NCBI GenBank assembly: GCA_019787685.1
Contig: JAHNUO010000007.1
Coordinates: 124,001-188,000, forward strand
Origin: Chiua virens
Lineage: Eukaryota; Basidiomycota; Agaricomycetes; Boletales; Boletaceae
DNA length: 64,000 bases
Reading direction: 5' to 3'
Positions 47,241 through 57,257 of this stretch are shown here, piece by piece. Numbering within the stretch: the first letter of the stretch is position 1; each line of letters starts with the position of its first letter. Both the position numbers and the translations under genes were made by a program. The notes beneath the pieces are model-generated. The model was not told the origin of the DNA and did not search any database. It saw only the letters and a program-made list of their open reading frames with translations.

Positions 47241-48095
47241 CACCCTTGACTCAAAGCAGTGAAGTTGCCATTTAGTGTTACATGTATATAACTGTGCGCC
47301 TCTGTTCAAGTGTTCACCACCTTGGTAATATTTGCAGCTCTCGTCAGGTCACGTCCATCATCAACTTCCGCTCTTGGAACATCCGCATTGCATGGGACCG
47401 TCACGTCCCGCGCCAATAGTCGCAACCGAAATTCTTCCTTTCCACGTCGAGTCAAGAGGGGACAACATTGGCAGACGTCGCCTCCCGGCTCCCTATGTCC
47501 CCGTTATTTGTTGCAACAAGACGACGACTCGGATACAGCGTGTTGTCACTGGCACCTCCTTACATTGTCGACTCGTCGCATCATCCTATCGCCTTGGTCT
47601 CACCACCTGTTAGGTTCCTGTCGAGGCAACGACGCAGCGCGACACTACAAGGATGCGTCCCGTTACGATGTCCTGGCTCCTGGCTCTGTTTATTGTTTCG
47701 TACGCTTGATGGTCTTCGGGTATGCCGTGTTATGACGACATCCTGTCACTCCTCTTCTTCCCCCCCTTTCGTGTCGCCGTGCTACTACGCCGTCACGGTT
47801 GTGTCGCCCTCTCACCTCTCGCCTCCCTTCATCCCACCACTTTGGTACCTCATCGCGATGACATCATGACGTGGATCTGCAAATCAGAGGCCTACGTGTC
47901 ACGTCAGAGCTGCCGCGACGGGTCCCGTTCAGCCTTCCAGGGGCTCCAGAGAACTTCAAGTATAGAACGCTGCCCTAGCCTCCTAGATAATTCAGCACCT
48001 ACCACCACCCTCCATGGTAGCATCACCAGTGAGGTTTGAAATCTCAGTTCTGTTTTATAAACAAATGGTCGGCTACTTAAACGTGTTGGTCAGGA

Positions 48096-48700
48096 ACCCA
48101 AGAACGCTACGAGAGGCTTGAGATGGGCATGCAACTCTGCTGGAAACGTCGCTAGAGTGAAATCAAGACCCGCTACTAGTATCGGAGGCGAACTCGATGG
48201 TCCTTCAGCGCTTCAGCGACCATTTCGTAGGTATATAACCGCGTTAACGTCTTTGCACCATTTTCGACGACGAGGTGGGCCATCGATCGAAAGACTATCA
48301 TAACCTACTTCGGTACTCAAACTGCAGGTCCACGGAAACACACCTCGCAAGAGTCTTCATCGGACGATATGAACGCAATGCCGATGGCTGCACTCAACCG
48401 CGCAAGTGCATCGATATATATTGCCAGTTGACTAGCCTGAGGACTTGAGAAAGCTCGTACGAAAGCAGTATGTACGTACCCGCGTAGAATGTAACCCTCC
48501 TCTTCAGCGATGCCTTCCTCGACTTCGAGCTACGTTCGGATAGGTTGCATGTTAATCACGTAAATCCAAATTCGTGGCAACCATGAAACTTGCCAATTTA
48601 ATCTCTGCATTTTCATCGAGCTGCCTTGGCCTTCACATGTACACCCAGTGACCAGGCACCTGTGTTCGTTTCAAAGTGTGTCCCAAATGTAACGTAGCCC
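48096..48700 (-). pseudogene. Truncated EXO70 duplicate
   Basis: 48112-48520 matches EXO70 37395-37800, including GAGGCTTGAGATGGGCATGCAA, the EXO70 exon 5/6 region and the intron between them. 48520-48690 matches the EXO70 exon 1 region, the first intron and about 100 bp of upstream DNA (38090-38320). EXO70 exons 2-3, most of exon 4 and everything beyond mid-exon 6 are missing, and indels break the frame. Because introns and promoter-side DNA are present, this was a DNA-level duplication, not retroposition. It lies directly next to the duplicated flank of gene C. Confidence 0.9.
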
Positions 48701-48789
48701 GAGCCAAGCAATTACTTAAGTGCAAAAACCGCCGCTCATCAGAACGACTGACAGGATCTTTCCATATTCTCAGGAACTGAGATGGAAGC

Positions 48790-49130
48790 CAGCACTGCAG
48801 GCACGAGGAGTTCTTGACCAATTCCTGAGGTCAAAATGCGGTAATAGATGTTGAGAAAAGTCCAATTCATCGATGGGCGGAGGAAAGCGTGTGTTTACGC
48901 ATGTAGTGAAGTCTAGATTTCAACGGGAGATCTTCTGCGGTGCAGAAGAGGCGGTGCAAGCGCACCATGTACATTTTTAACAGCGTTTTCGAGCCTCCAA
49001 GTATTGACAACATCGATTACTAGTATTTTACATAAAGTCAGCCTCAGCGTCTACCAGAATCGTTCAACATAACTCGAAGCGCTACCATGTTGATCACTAG
49101 AAGCCATGGGGTCAGCGGTAGCAGAACAGT
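48790..49130. repeat. Duplicated 3' flank of acyltransferase gene C
   Basis: Counterpart of 43530-43900 beside gene B; see the shared blocks listed there. It joins the truncated EXO70 copy on one side and gene C on the other. Confidence 0.65.
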
Positions 49131-49239
49131 CGTACTACCTGAGCAACAACATCCATCAAGCATAGTCCCAATACCAACAGAAACATAAAAGCATAATTAC
49201 GGATACATCCAGTCTGAACCAAACTTCGGATTCCATGTC

Positions 49240-51147
49240 TCAGAGTTTCGCAGAACGGCCCTCCAGAATGAGAGACCCGATCCTTGCGGTTTCACCCACG
49301 ATTGTCCTCAAGGTTTTCTCTCCCCAAGCAGCGGCACCCTGGCAGAGAACGACGTTTAGTAACGTTTGGATAGCATCGAGGTAACCTACCTGAATATCGA
49401 ACGTGAGCTTCTTGTGGATCGTCCACACATGCAGAGTTCTGTCGAATGAAAAGAAGAAAAAGGAAAACAAGGTAAGAAAGTGTTAAAATTGGAACAGCGA
49501 TGATAAAACCACACACGTGTAAGGCCCCTTGCGATTTCCTGCGGTCATGCTGTCAACTTTGATTGCCCCGTGATCGGTCTTCACGAAGGCCTCCAAGACT
49601 CCCAAGCTATCCACTCCACAACGCCAAGGATTCTGCATCCGGCCACCGTCCCTGGGCGGCGGCAAGGCGGCATGGACCACTCCGAATTGAGGAAGGCATG
49701 GATTGGCCATGAGAATTTTAAGACGCTCATGAATTTCCCTCGCCGTCGAGATCAGTTTTTCCCTCTCGGTGGGTTCCTTCAAGTGCCGGGCCATTGGGAA
49801 ACGCATCGACAGAGGGGTCAGCGCTGAAACAAGGTGTGTCTTTGGATTGACGGGTGGTTTAAGGAAACGATGAAGGGAGGTCCTGAGGATTTAGGTAAAG
49901 CATACTCAGGTTCCGGGACATATCGAAGTGAAGCAAGTGTCACTCACGGGATCAATTCAAGTGCGAAATCTACGTCGTCTCCAGGACGTATTGGATTCAT
50001 CTTCAACTGTGCCAAAGCGTTTGCTGCTTGATATAACGCCATTATAGACAACCCCAATTTCTTCGTCTGTGCAACGATTGCTGCCGTTTCAGATTCCGGT
50101 AAGGTTAACACATAATGCAATGGTTTTTCTGTCATATCGACTGGGCGAGATGGACGGGCGAGAGTGATGTAATTCTAGGATGCGTTCAAATCAACATTCT
50201 CACAGAAAGACCTTTGAAGCAACAGTTCGGTGACACCTACTGTAGTCTCATTCCGTTGCTGCTGAAGCTCCTGCAGGAATTGTCTGCCGGCTGATGTCTC
50301 CCATTCTTTAATTGGCCCTCCTGTCGCGGTGATTGGATCCACAGGAAGGTTCTTCCACTCGATCGACGGCATGATCGTGACGTCCAAGCCCTTGCCAGTC
50401 ATCCACTCCAGCATTGAGTTCAGTGCGTAGAGTGCAGGAGCTGCATCCATCATGCTGTGAGGACAATGGAAGAACAGGCCATATTCTCTGGTGTTATCGG
50501 TGCGCACTTTGGATGTCGTGAGCAGAAAAACCCTAACATGAGTAACCGCGCCTTTCCCGTCTGTGTACGGGAGTTTGCTGAGAACCACCGTGTTCGCGAA
50601 ATCGGATGACTCGAGTGATTCTCCTCGGTCTTCGACGGCAAAGGCGAGATCGAGCCAAGCTTTGCGATCAGCAGATTGAGTATATACCCATCTGAGAGAT
50701 CGAATGTCCCCTTCGATAGTGCATGCGATGAGAGGAGACACGAAGCTAGGACCCAGAAGGGGAAACTACTTCATACAAGCGCTTGCACAACGTGAACATT
50801 CTTACCGGAGTTTATCGACAGCTCGGCGAGTGCGATCTATCATGTCTTCTACCTTCAACGAAGAGGTGAGGTTGAGACCAAGGCATATGTCACCGACACT
50901 GTTGGATGGTGAATCTACCTATCAGGATGCTGAAGAGAAAGTACCTACCCTCCAAGGACCATCGAGGTTCGTTGTGAGGCAAGCTCAGAACCCAACATAG
51001 CTCTGGTGAAAACGTAGGTGGATGATCAGTCAAATGACAACATAGTATGTATTGCTACAAGACTGACCGAGTATACACAGGAGGACTACGATTCACATCG
51101 AGGACCCACGGTGAGGCCGGAGGAAGATAGGGAGGTAAATGGGGCAT
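49240..51147 (-). CDS. CoA-dependent acyltransferase-like protein, intact copy C
   Basis: Eight minus-strand exons are 51147-51068, 51002-50949, 50898-50806, 50745-50241, 50174-49948, 49882-49517, 49438-49390 and 49338-49240, giving 490 aa. The catalytic motif is HSMMD (His172-Asp176), followed by AAPALYALNSMLEWMTGKG. The second half shares GGRMQNPWRCGVDSLG, TDHGAIKVDSMTAGN and a GAAAWGEK-type end with copy B. Introns sit at the same places and in the same phases. I infer the same CoA-dependent acyl transfer on an unknown small molecule. Differences from copy B cluster around the catalytic His (FHCPHSMMD versus FHSAHCLMD) and in the exon-5 helix, so the substrate may differ. It is transcribed towards gene B with its own TATA box. 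Confidence 0.85.
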
Positions 51148-51186
51148 AGTGAATGTGAGCTGGTTGACAGAATCATTCCATCCGCT

Positions 51187-51195
51187 CTTTATATA
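51187..51195 (-). promoter_or_regulatory. TATA box of acyltransferase gene C
   Basis: TATATAAAG on the minus strand, 40 nt before the ATG at 51147, in the same context (ATTCCATCCG-C-CTTTATA on the plus strand) as in gene B. Confidence 0.65.
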
Positions 51196-52826
51196 CTAGT
51201 ATGTACCTCGAAAACTCATTGAACAGGGCTTGGTGAGCACAGGTATGAGGAACAACATATGATACGGCCTGATTACATACACAGCTGAACGCTCGTGTCA
51301 TCATTTGACGCATCCGCCATTCCGTCACCGGGAACCTGTTTACGTTGCGAGATTAATCCATACACCCCCCAGAGTTATTATTGCTTGATTGGACAGGCAC
51401 AATGATTGATTTGCAGACAGAGCGGGCGTAAAGGCATTGCCCCTCTTGTGACTAAAATATCGAACTTCATCCGACCGAGATTCGGTCGCTTTGATGTGAA
51501 TTGAGGTTCTCAAAAATCGTTGTAAATAGCTACGTGAATGCAGAGCGTTAGACTGCTTTCGACCGCGTTCCATTTACGAGTTTATCGGCCAAATAGAACT
51601 TGTTATTGCTAGTCGGGGTTTGGCTATTGTCCAGCGAGCAAACCAAGAGGCGACTAGACTTTTGGAATCTGGCTTGTGAGTTGTGAATGTGAAAGTCTGG
51701 ACACTGAACATCCGACCGCTCGGAGTGTCGTGTACTCCAAGTCCGCCGCGAATCGAGGCAACACCATGGATACTAACGTCTTCATCCTGAATGCGAAACG
51801 CGATCCTAACAAGAGGATACCACTCTCCGGGACAATCTATTCGGGTTTTTAATTATGGGGATATTGCGCCTGAGAAAACCTTGGCCGATGGAGCTGCGCC
51901 TGGAAGGAGGCCGATTCGGGTGTAATGCGGCACGCATCATGGTGGAGATCTAGATGTATGAGAGGGCCAAGGCCGAGAGTCAAGGTCAAGGGGCGGTTAG
52001 GTTTTCGAACTGTGATTCAAGCGCTACCCACCACACGTGAAGCGCATGTGCAGGCGTTGTCCAAGAGGGCGGAGAAGGCGGTTCATCATTTCTGAAGATG
52101 AGACATGTCAGAGCACCCAGGGAGATAACGTACAGTGCATCCAAGAAAGTCTTGAGGACGAAGAACGAGGCCGAGGCCAAGGCTCAATGACCACGTTGCT
52201 TTGAGATAACGGCAGGGAGGGTGGGTATGTGTGCAGTGGAACTCAATACTATTAAGTACTATTTACAAGCAAGTCGAGCCTTGACACGGGTGTACTCGGA
52301 AGTATAAGGCCACTAGACTCTAGTTGGTCGAACCAAGTCATTAGAACTTTAGTCAGTGCTTCAGCCTGACCCGGAAGGCGACAGGTGCGACATACCTAAG
52401 CCACTGGACGTATTCAAATCTATCAGTCGATAGTAGATCCAAGTCTTGCTTAGCCCTGTAGAGCATGTCGCAGACCCCATCGCCAAGTAGAAGTTCAACA
52501 CCTTGGCAAGATATCTCCGACTCGCAGTCAAAGATAGTAAAAACGGCCATTACATAATGCGATGGGCCAAGACTCTACCAACGTAAGGTCGGACTACTCC
52601 GAGTAGGCTGTTCTAAAGTTCTGCAATCAAAAATTGATATTCTCATTGATATTCTCATTTCGTTCTAATGTGAGTGTAAAAGTACGAGATTAGTCAAAGT
52701 ATCACGGAAACTCGTATGTAGAACACTTGTGGCGCGCGGGGCGCGCCTTCCAGCCCACGATGACGTATCAGCAGGACCAGCCTGAGGTGACTCGGAGTCA
52801 CTTACTCGATCCACCAGTAATCAATC
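51196..52826. other. 1.6-kb region without a recognised gene
   Basis: The first 250 bp are the duplicated upstream flank of gene C. The rest contains only short frames, for example a hydrophobic minus-strand frame of 64 codons at 51986-52180. A GTGGCGCGCGGGGCGCGCC palindrome-like GC block lies near 52730. No family was recognised. Confidence 0.45.
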
Positions 52827-53761
52827 CTAGTAGGCAATGGTGATTCGCTTTCCCTTCCATTCATCCCATTCCTTGATCACTCTCTCCACCAGGAAATGCG
52901 CCACATCTTTCCTCGAAACTGTCCACGCCCCTGCCAAGTCCCCTTCTTTGGCCGTATACGGCGACCCAGACGCCGGTTCCTGAGTGTCCGCACGGCACGC
53001 CCCATCGGTCAACAACGCGGGCCGAATTACCACTACGTTCTTCAACGTCCCTGGAGTCGGTAAACCTGCATTCGTCTTCCAGTCTCTAGCAAGTACCTCC
53101 GGCCCGGGACTATCCTCCGCATGCCATTCCCAACCGGCACAATACGCCAGCACTTCTTCCGTACCGCACTTGTCCGCATGGGGGACAGGGAGGCAGTAAC
53201 TGTATAATGGCTTGAGAAGGAGCGGGAGCACCTGGTGTCCCGCGTGAGTAAGTCCGGCAGATGAAATGGTGATGATGTTGGGATACGGCGTTGGGAGGGT
53301 CTCAAGGCAGTTGAGGATAGATTGCGTCACGAGATTGGGAGGCGAGATCACGAAACCTTGGGTGAGCTTGAAATGGGGTGTTCCACCTACCGAGCGTTAC
53401 TAGTGAGATCAACCATGAATGGCGGGGGCCTACCGACGGTAAACACGAGAAAGTCGATGGGCTTCCCGTCATCGCCTTGTGCAGTAGCCCACGCACGTTT
53501 GACGTCTTCCTTCACGAGTGCGTCGCCCTGAACAAGTCTTGCTTTCCCGCCGCGTACATACTCTTGAATCGCTTCATCGTTATCAAACACATTCGGCTTT
53601 CTCAAAAGAAAAGTAACTATAGCCCCTAAGTCTGCCCCACCATCGTTCAGCGCAGCACATATTACGAGAGCACTAGACATACCAAGCAGTCTTCTCGAAG
53701 AAAAGTATCCGATGTTCCTTGACCCTCCGATCGTTAACACTTTGATGTCGTTCATCGCCAT
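52827..53761 (-). CDS. NAD(P)-binding Rossmann-fold protein (NmrA/SDR-like)
   Basis: Minus-strand exons 53761-53434 and 53386-52827 give 295 aa. The N-terminal strand-turn-helix (KVLTIGGSRNIGYFSSRRLL, a GxxxxIG-type dinucleotide loop at residues 12-18) is followed by FLLRKPNVF, RLVQGDALVKEDVKRAW, and FLVFTVGG. Later come ITISSAGLTHAG and a VIRPALLTDG strand typical of atypical short-chain dehydrogenases that bind NAD(P). No clear Tyr-x-x-x-Lys pair is visible, so it may be a redox sensor or an atypical reductase. A TATA box lies about 56 nt upstream of the start. It sits inside the acyltransferase array, so a shared small-molecule pathway is possible but unproven. The fold is firm, the function open. 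Confidence 0.82.
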
Positions 53762-53816
53762 TGACGTGCAAGCTCAAGTATCGAGTAATTTGCCGTGACA
53801 CAACCTGTTTGGACTG

Positions 53817-53825
53817 CTTTATATA
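53817..53825 (-). promoter_or_regulatory. TATA box of the NAD(P)-binding gene
   Basis: TATATAAAG on the minus strand about 56 nt before the ATG at 53761. It is the same 9-mer as in the two intact acyltransferase promoters. Confidence 0.55.
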
Positions 53826-54012
53826 CGTCAGGAACAAGTCTTATTAATCATGGCTTCGGCGCCAGTGTAGATGCCGATTGATCGACACTGCCTCCTAGCC
53901 TTTGACATTTGAAATTTCGGGCTTGCGGCGTTGCACAGGCATCATTGGTGGGCCCATGAGGCCTTCAGGTTTCACACCAAGTAATGGACTAGAAGCGAAT
54001 TCAAGTGATGAT

Positions 54013-54859
54013 TCATTGTGATTGCGATCCAGACACGCTGCTAGACTGCGGAAGAATGTCGACGACTCTGCCATCATCACAAATGACCTTAAACCGAACT
54101 AAGGAGTTTCGTGAGATGGACAGATGACATCACGGGTAAACGAACGACGTACGAGGCGTGAATGCTTGCCCTTTTGCTTTGCGAATGCTGGTAAAGTAAA
54201 GCGTTCCGCTGCCTGACAGCGACATCAAGAGTACTGTCTATGCTCGACAAAAAAGCACCACTCACCTCGGTGCCCTTTGAGCCGAAAGCTTACGTCGACA
54301 TTTCCCTGCGGTAGATTGATCTACATAACGCACAGCATGAGTCAAAAATACAGAAAATGAAGCACGGCAAGGAACGAAACACGGACAGAACCATTGATCC
54401 ACGGGTCGCCATTGAGATACCACGTCGGTTCAAACCGTATGGCGTCGCCCAACGCAGCATGCAGTCCCTTATCTTCTCGCGCGGTTTGCAGAATTTGGCG
54501 GACGACGGAACTCGACAGACGTTCCTGATTCATCGCTACGAGGAGAAACGCAGCCCATCCAGACACCCCGAGAGCGGCAAATGCGAGAATGAACGGCCAT
54601 CGTTTCTGTCAGAACACCCTTCAATTTCACAAGAGCAGCGAGTGAAGATGGACGGTAGTACCTGTATCTGCGGTAAGTCATTGTGCGGAGGGTGTGTGTA
54701 GTAAAGTTTAGGTTTTGATGGGGCTGAAAAGGTCTCAGTGGGGGGATCTTCTGTAGGAGGGGGCGGGCGGGGGATGTGAGTGGCTGTTGCAAATGCGCGC
54801 CGTTCGGAGAAAAAAACGAGAACGCGACGCGCAGGTGTTCGGCGAGCAAGGGCTGACAT
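54013..54859 (-). CDS. COA1: Cytochrome c oxidase assembly factor Coa1
   Basis: Minus-strand exons 54859-54662, 54605-54387, 54320-54266, 54212-54153 and 54098-54013 give 205 aa. An Arg-rich mitochondrial presequence (MSALARRTPARRVLVFF) and a Pro/Thr linker lead to the conserved core: a membrane helix (WPFILAFAALGVSGWAAFLL), then SSVVRQIL, LGDAIRFEP, INGSINLPQGNVDVSF and the beta-rich end GTLYFTSIRKAKG, FKVICDDGRVVDI. Family knowledge: Coa1 sits in the inner mitochondrial membrane and hands newly made Cox1 along the complex IV assembly line. An in-frame ATG at 54886 could extend the N-terminus by nine residues; the chosen start gives the better presequence. All five exons are needed for the family pattern. 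It works in the same complex as COX5 at 3.6 kb, though the two are unlinked. Confidence 0.9.
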
Positions 54860-55319
54860 GAACAAGGTCAACGTTGCCCTACCCATGTGGCTGTGTAACT
54901 TGAATAATATTACTACGATGACCTCTATAGTGACCCCGTGGAAGTTCTGGGGGTACACAGAATTTAATTATTGGGTTGCATCGGATTACAGCAGACTCCT
55001 AACGTCCAGAGGCTATGCTACACGATTTCCTAGGCTTCATACAATCATCACCAATGAGTCACTATCTGGAGGCGGGGCCACATATTTCGGCCAGGTGTGG
55101 ACCGTGTGGTAACTGTGCCTATTTACTCAAGGGTCTAAGAACCGTATCGTGGAAAAGAGTGTCGCAGGCGTGTGCCAACAACCCCGGTCGAGTTTGGAGT
55201 TCTGGCAGAAGTCGGCGTTGCCACACCGCCGTATTTGATTGAGAGATTCTGGCTCTGATGAGTCAATCATTTTGACCGAGGATCGGCATCGCCGGAACTT
55301 GGCCAAGCCTCGAGCTTCA
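54860..55319. other. COA1 upstream region, no gene seen
   Basis: About 460 bp between the COA1 start and the next acyltransferase pseudogene. It should hold the COA1 promoter. No conserved frame. Confidence 0.5.
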
Positions 55320-56775
55320 AAACTCGGAATTTTCTAGGACGAGTGTCCCAATCCTCACTGTTTCCTCCATCTCCATCTCCTCTCCCCAGGCTGCGGCACC
55401 CTGACAATCGAGACAGGTTTAAACACGGCGTAATGGCCTAATGCATTAGAGCGTCCCATCTGAAGCTGAAAGTGGAAAAAGTGAGTGCATCGTCCACATA
55501 TGAACAGTCCTGTCAGAGTGCGGTGAAAGAAAGTAGATAAAATGTTAGACCGTACGAAAGTTAAAATGAAGATCCTAGAACGCTTACGCGAAAGTTTTCA
55601 GTCGATTTCTGATCATACTCTCAACGACAATGTCCCCATGGTCAGTCCTCACTTTCATCTCGATCACGCCCCGGTTGGTCAGTCCACAACGTCATGGGTT
55701 CTTCATCACCTGGGCCAAGCCCTCCCTGCTGGGTGGGGTGGCTACGATCACGGTCATCAAATGAGGGAGAAAAGGATCCCCTATATATTTATCAAACCGT
55801 TCCTGGACTGCCTTTGCGGTCATGAATAGTCGCCGGGTTCTTTCAATGGTTGAGTCGTCTACAAATCGTACTGCACGATGATGTGAGATGCATCGTTAAA
55901 CGGGCGGGAGGTTTCATACGACGTTTCAGAGAGACGCTGAAGACCAATCAATTAACACGAGTTAGAGTGATAAATGTTTGGCGTAGATCTGCCCATCAAA
56001 TATGTAATACCCACCCGATCCCATCAGCTGCAAAACCGACATCGGTTCCTGGGTATCGAATTCATGTTAACTGCGCGAAAGTGTGAGCGGCCTGGAATAA
56101 CGATGTGACGGAAACACCCGATTTCTCCGTTCCAGCAATAATTCCGGTTGTCTCTGACTCCGATAGAGTAAGAGCATAATGGAATGGTTGGCCCGAATTA
56201 TTAGATGGGCGAGATAAAGGGGATAAGATATGGCTCACTACCGAGCTGATGAGCAGGTAAGCCCTGAATTGAGTACTGGCGCCATTTGCGTCTGCACACG
56301 GGGGTTTTCTCCCTCTACAGTGCATGCAATGATAAGACACAAAGCTGGGTCCCAGAAGAGGGAGTCAGTCCATAAATGTTCCGCAGTACAAAGTATATGT
56401 TCTCACTGGAGTTTATCGATGGCTCGGCGAGCGCGATCTCTTATCTCATCTGTCTTCAACGTTGAGGTAAAGTTGAGACCGGTGCAATGTCACCAGCGCT
56501 ATTAGTGAGTGGATCCAAACTCGTCACATTTGCTGTGCCGGAAGATGGGAGCCACTTGCCTGTCCAAGGCACTCGCGCCTCTGCATGAAAAGCTCTGAGC
56601 CGACCATACGTCTGATGCAAAAAATAAAATAAAAATAAGTCCAATGGTAGGCGACATGAAGTATTACGAAACCGATCGAGTGTACACGGGTGAGATTGCG
56701 AGTAGCATCGAAGGCCCATTCTGAGGGACGGACTCGGAATCTCAACTTGATCAGCCATTTGCCGCCCTAACATCG
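55320..56775 (-). pseudogene. Acyltransferase-like pseudogene, copy D
   Basis: Blocks match exon 8 (55325-55405), exon 6 (55560-55850), exon 5 (55990-56215), a remnant of exon 4 (56240-56370), exon 3 (56405-56500) and exon 1 (56675-56750) of the intact copies. The middle of exon 4, which should encode the catalytic HxxxD motif, is deleted: sequence just after the motif region is joined directly to sequence near the exon start. Exon 2 is not recognisable. Frameshifts occur elsewhere. It is non-functional as an acyltransferase. Confidence 0.8.
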
Positions 56776-57257
56776 AAATGAGAGTCTGCGGGTGTGCGGG
56801 GCTACCGTCAACTAACCGCGCATGCACCGGAGGATCAACGATGGAATATATCGACAGAACGAGAGATAGTACCATCGAATTCGATGCACATCATCAACTT
56901 GATAGGCTGGCGCTTGTGGAACACGCTGAGCGCGACGATCACCATGCAGCTGTTGCCCTGGGGATGGGTGTGATTTACCGGAACAGCACAACGAATGATG
57001 GTACAGACTTTGGATCAGCCTACTAGGTGAATTCAGGTATGTAGTGAACTCCGGGATGATGTAATGAGTGCCATTCTGCACAACAAACAATATTTGGCCA
57101 TCATACTGTATGAAAGCTGAGCGCTGAATATTGATATCAAATCTCGAGTTCCGAAAAGAGCTGCAATATTATACAACGGTGTGAATAACGACCTCGGTTA
57201 GCAAGACGAAATCATCAGATCGGCATGCATAGATGCAAGGACCTAGTCAGAGCATGG
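56776..57257. other. Region between copy D and APN1, no gene seen
   Basis: A plus-strand frame at 56778-57026 has no family match. The rest is AT-rich and probably includes the APN1 3' untranslated region. Confidence 0.45.

Larger units (their letters stand above)
46025..48095. other. 2-kb spacer between acyltransferase copies
   Basis: The part next to gene B (46.08-46.25 kb) matches the upstream flank of gene C (51.29-51.45 kb). Then come a C/T-rich stretch (46.66-46.85 kb), a palindrome, a dispersed repeat, and a GTC/CAC-rich stretch (47.28-47.95 kb) whose frame of 141 codons looks low-complexity rather than genic. No intact gene was recognised. Confidence 0.5.

Noticed and set aside
47310..47735. 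Plus-strand open frame of 141 codons
   Set aside because: Low-complexity, no homology, three overlapping open frames in the same stretch; composition effect more likely than a gene.
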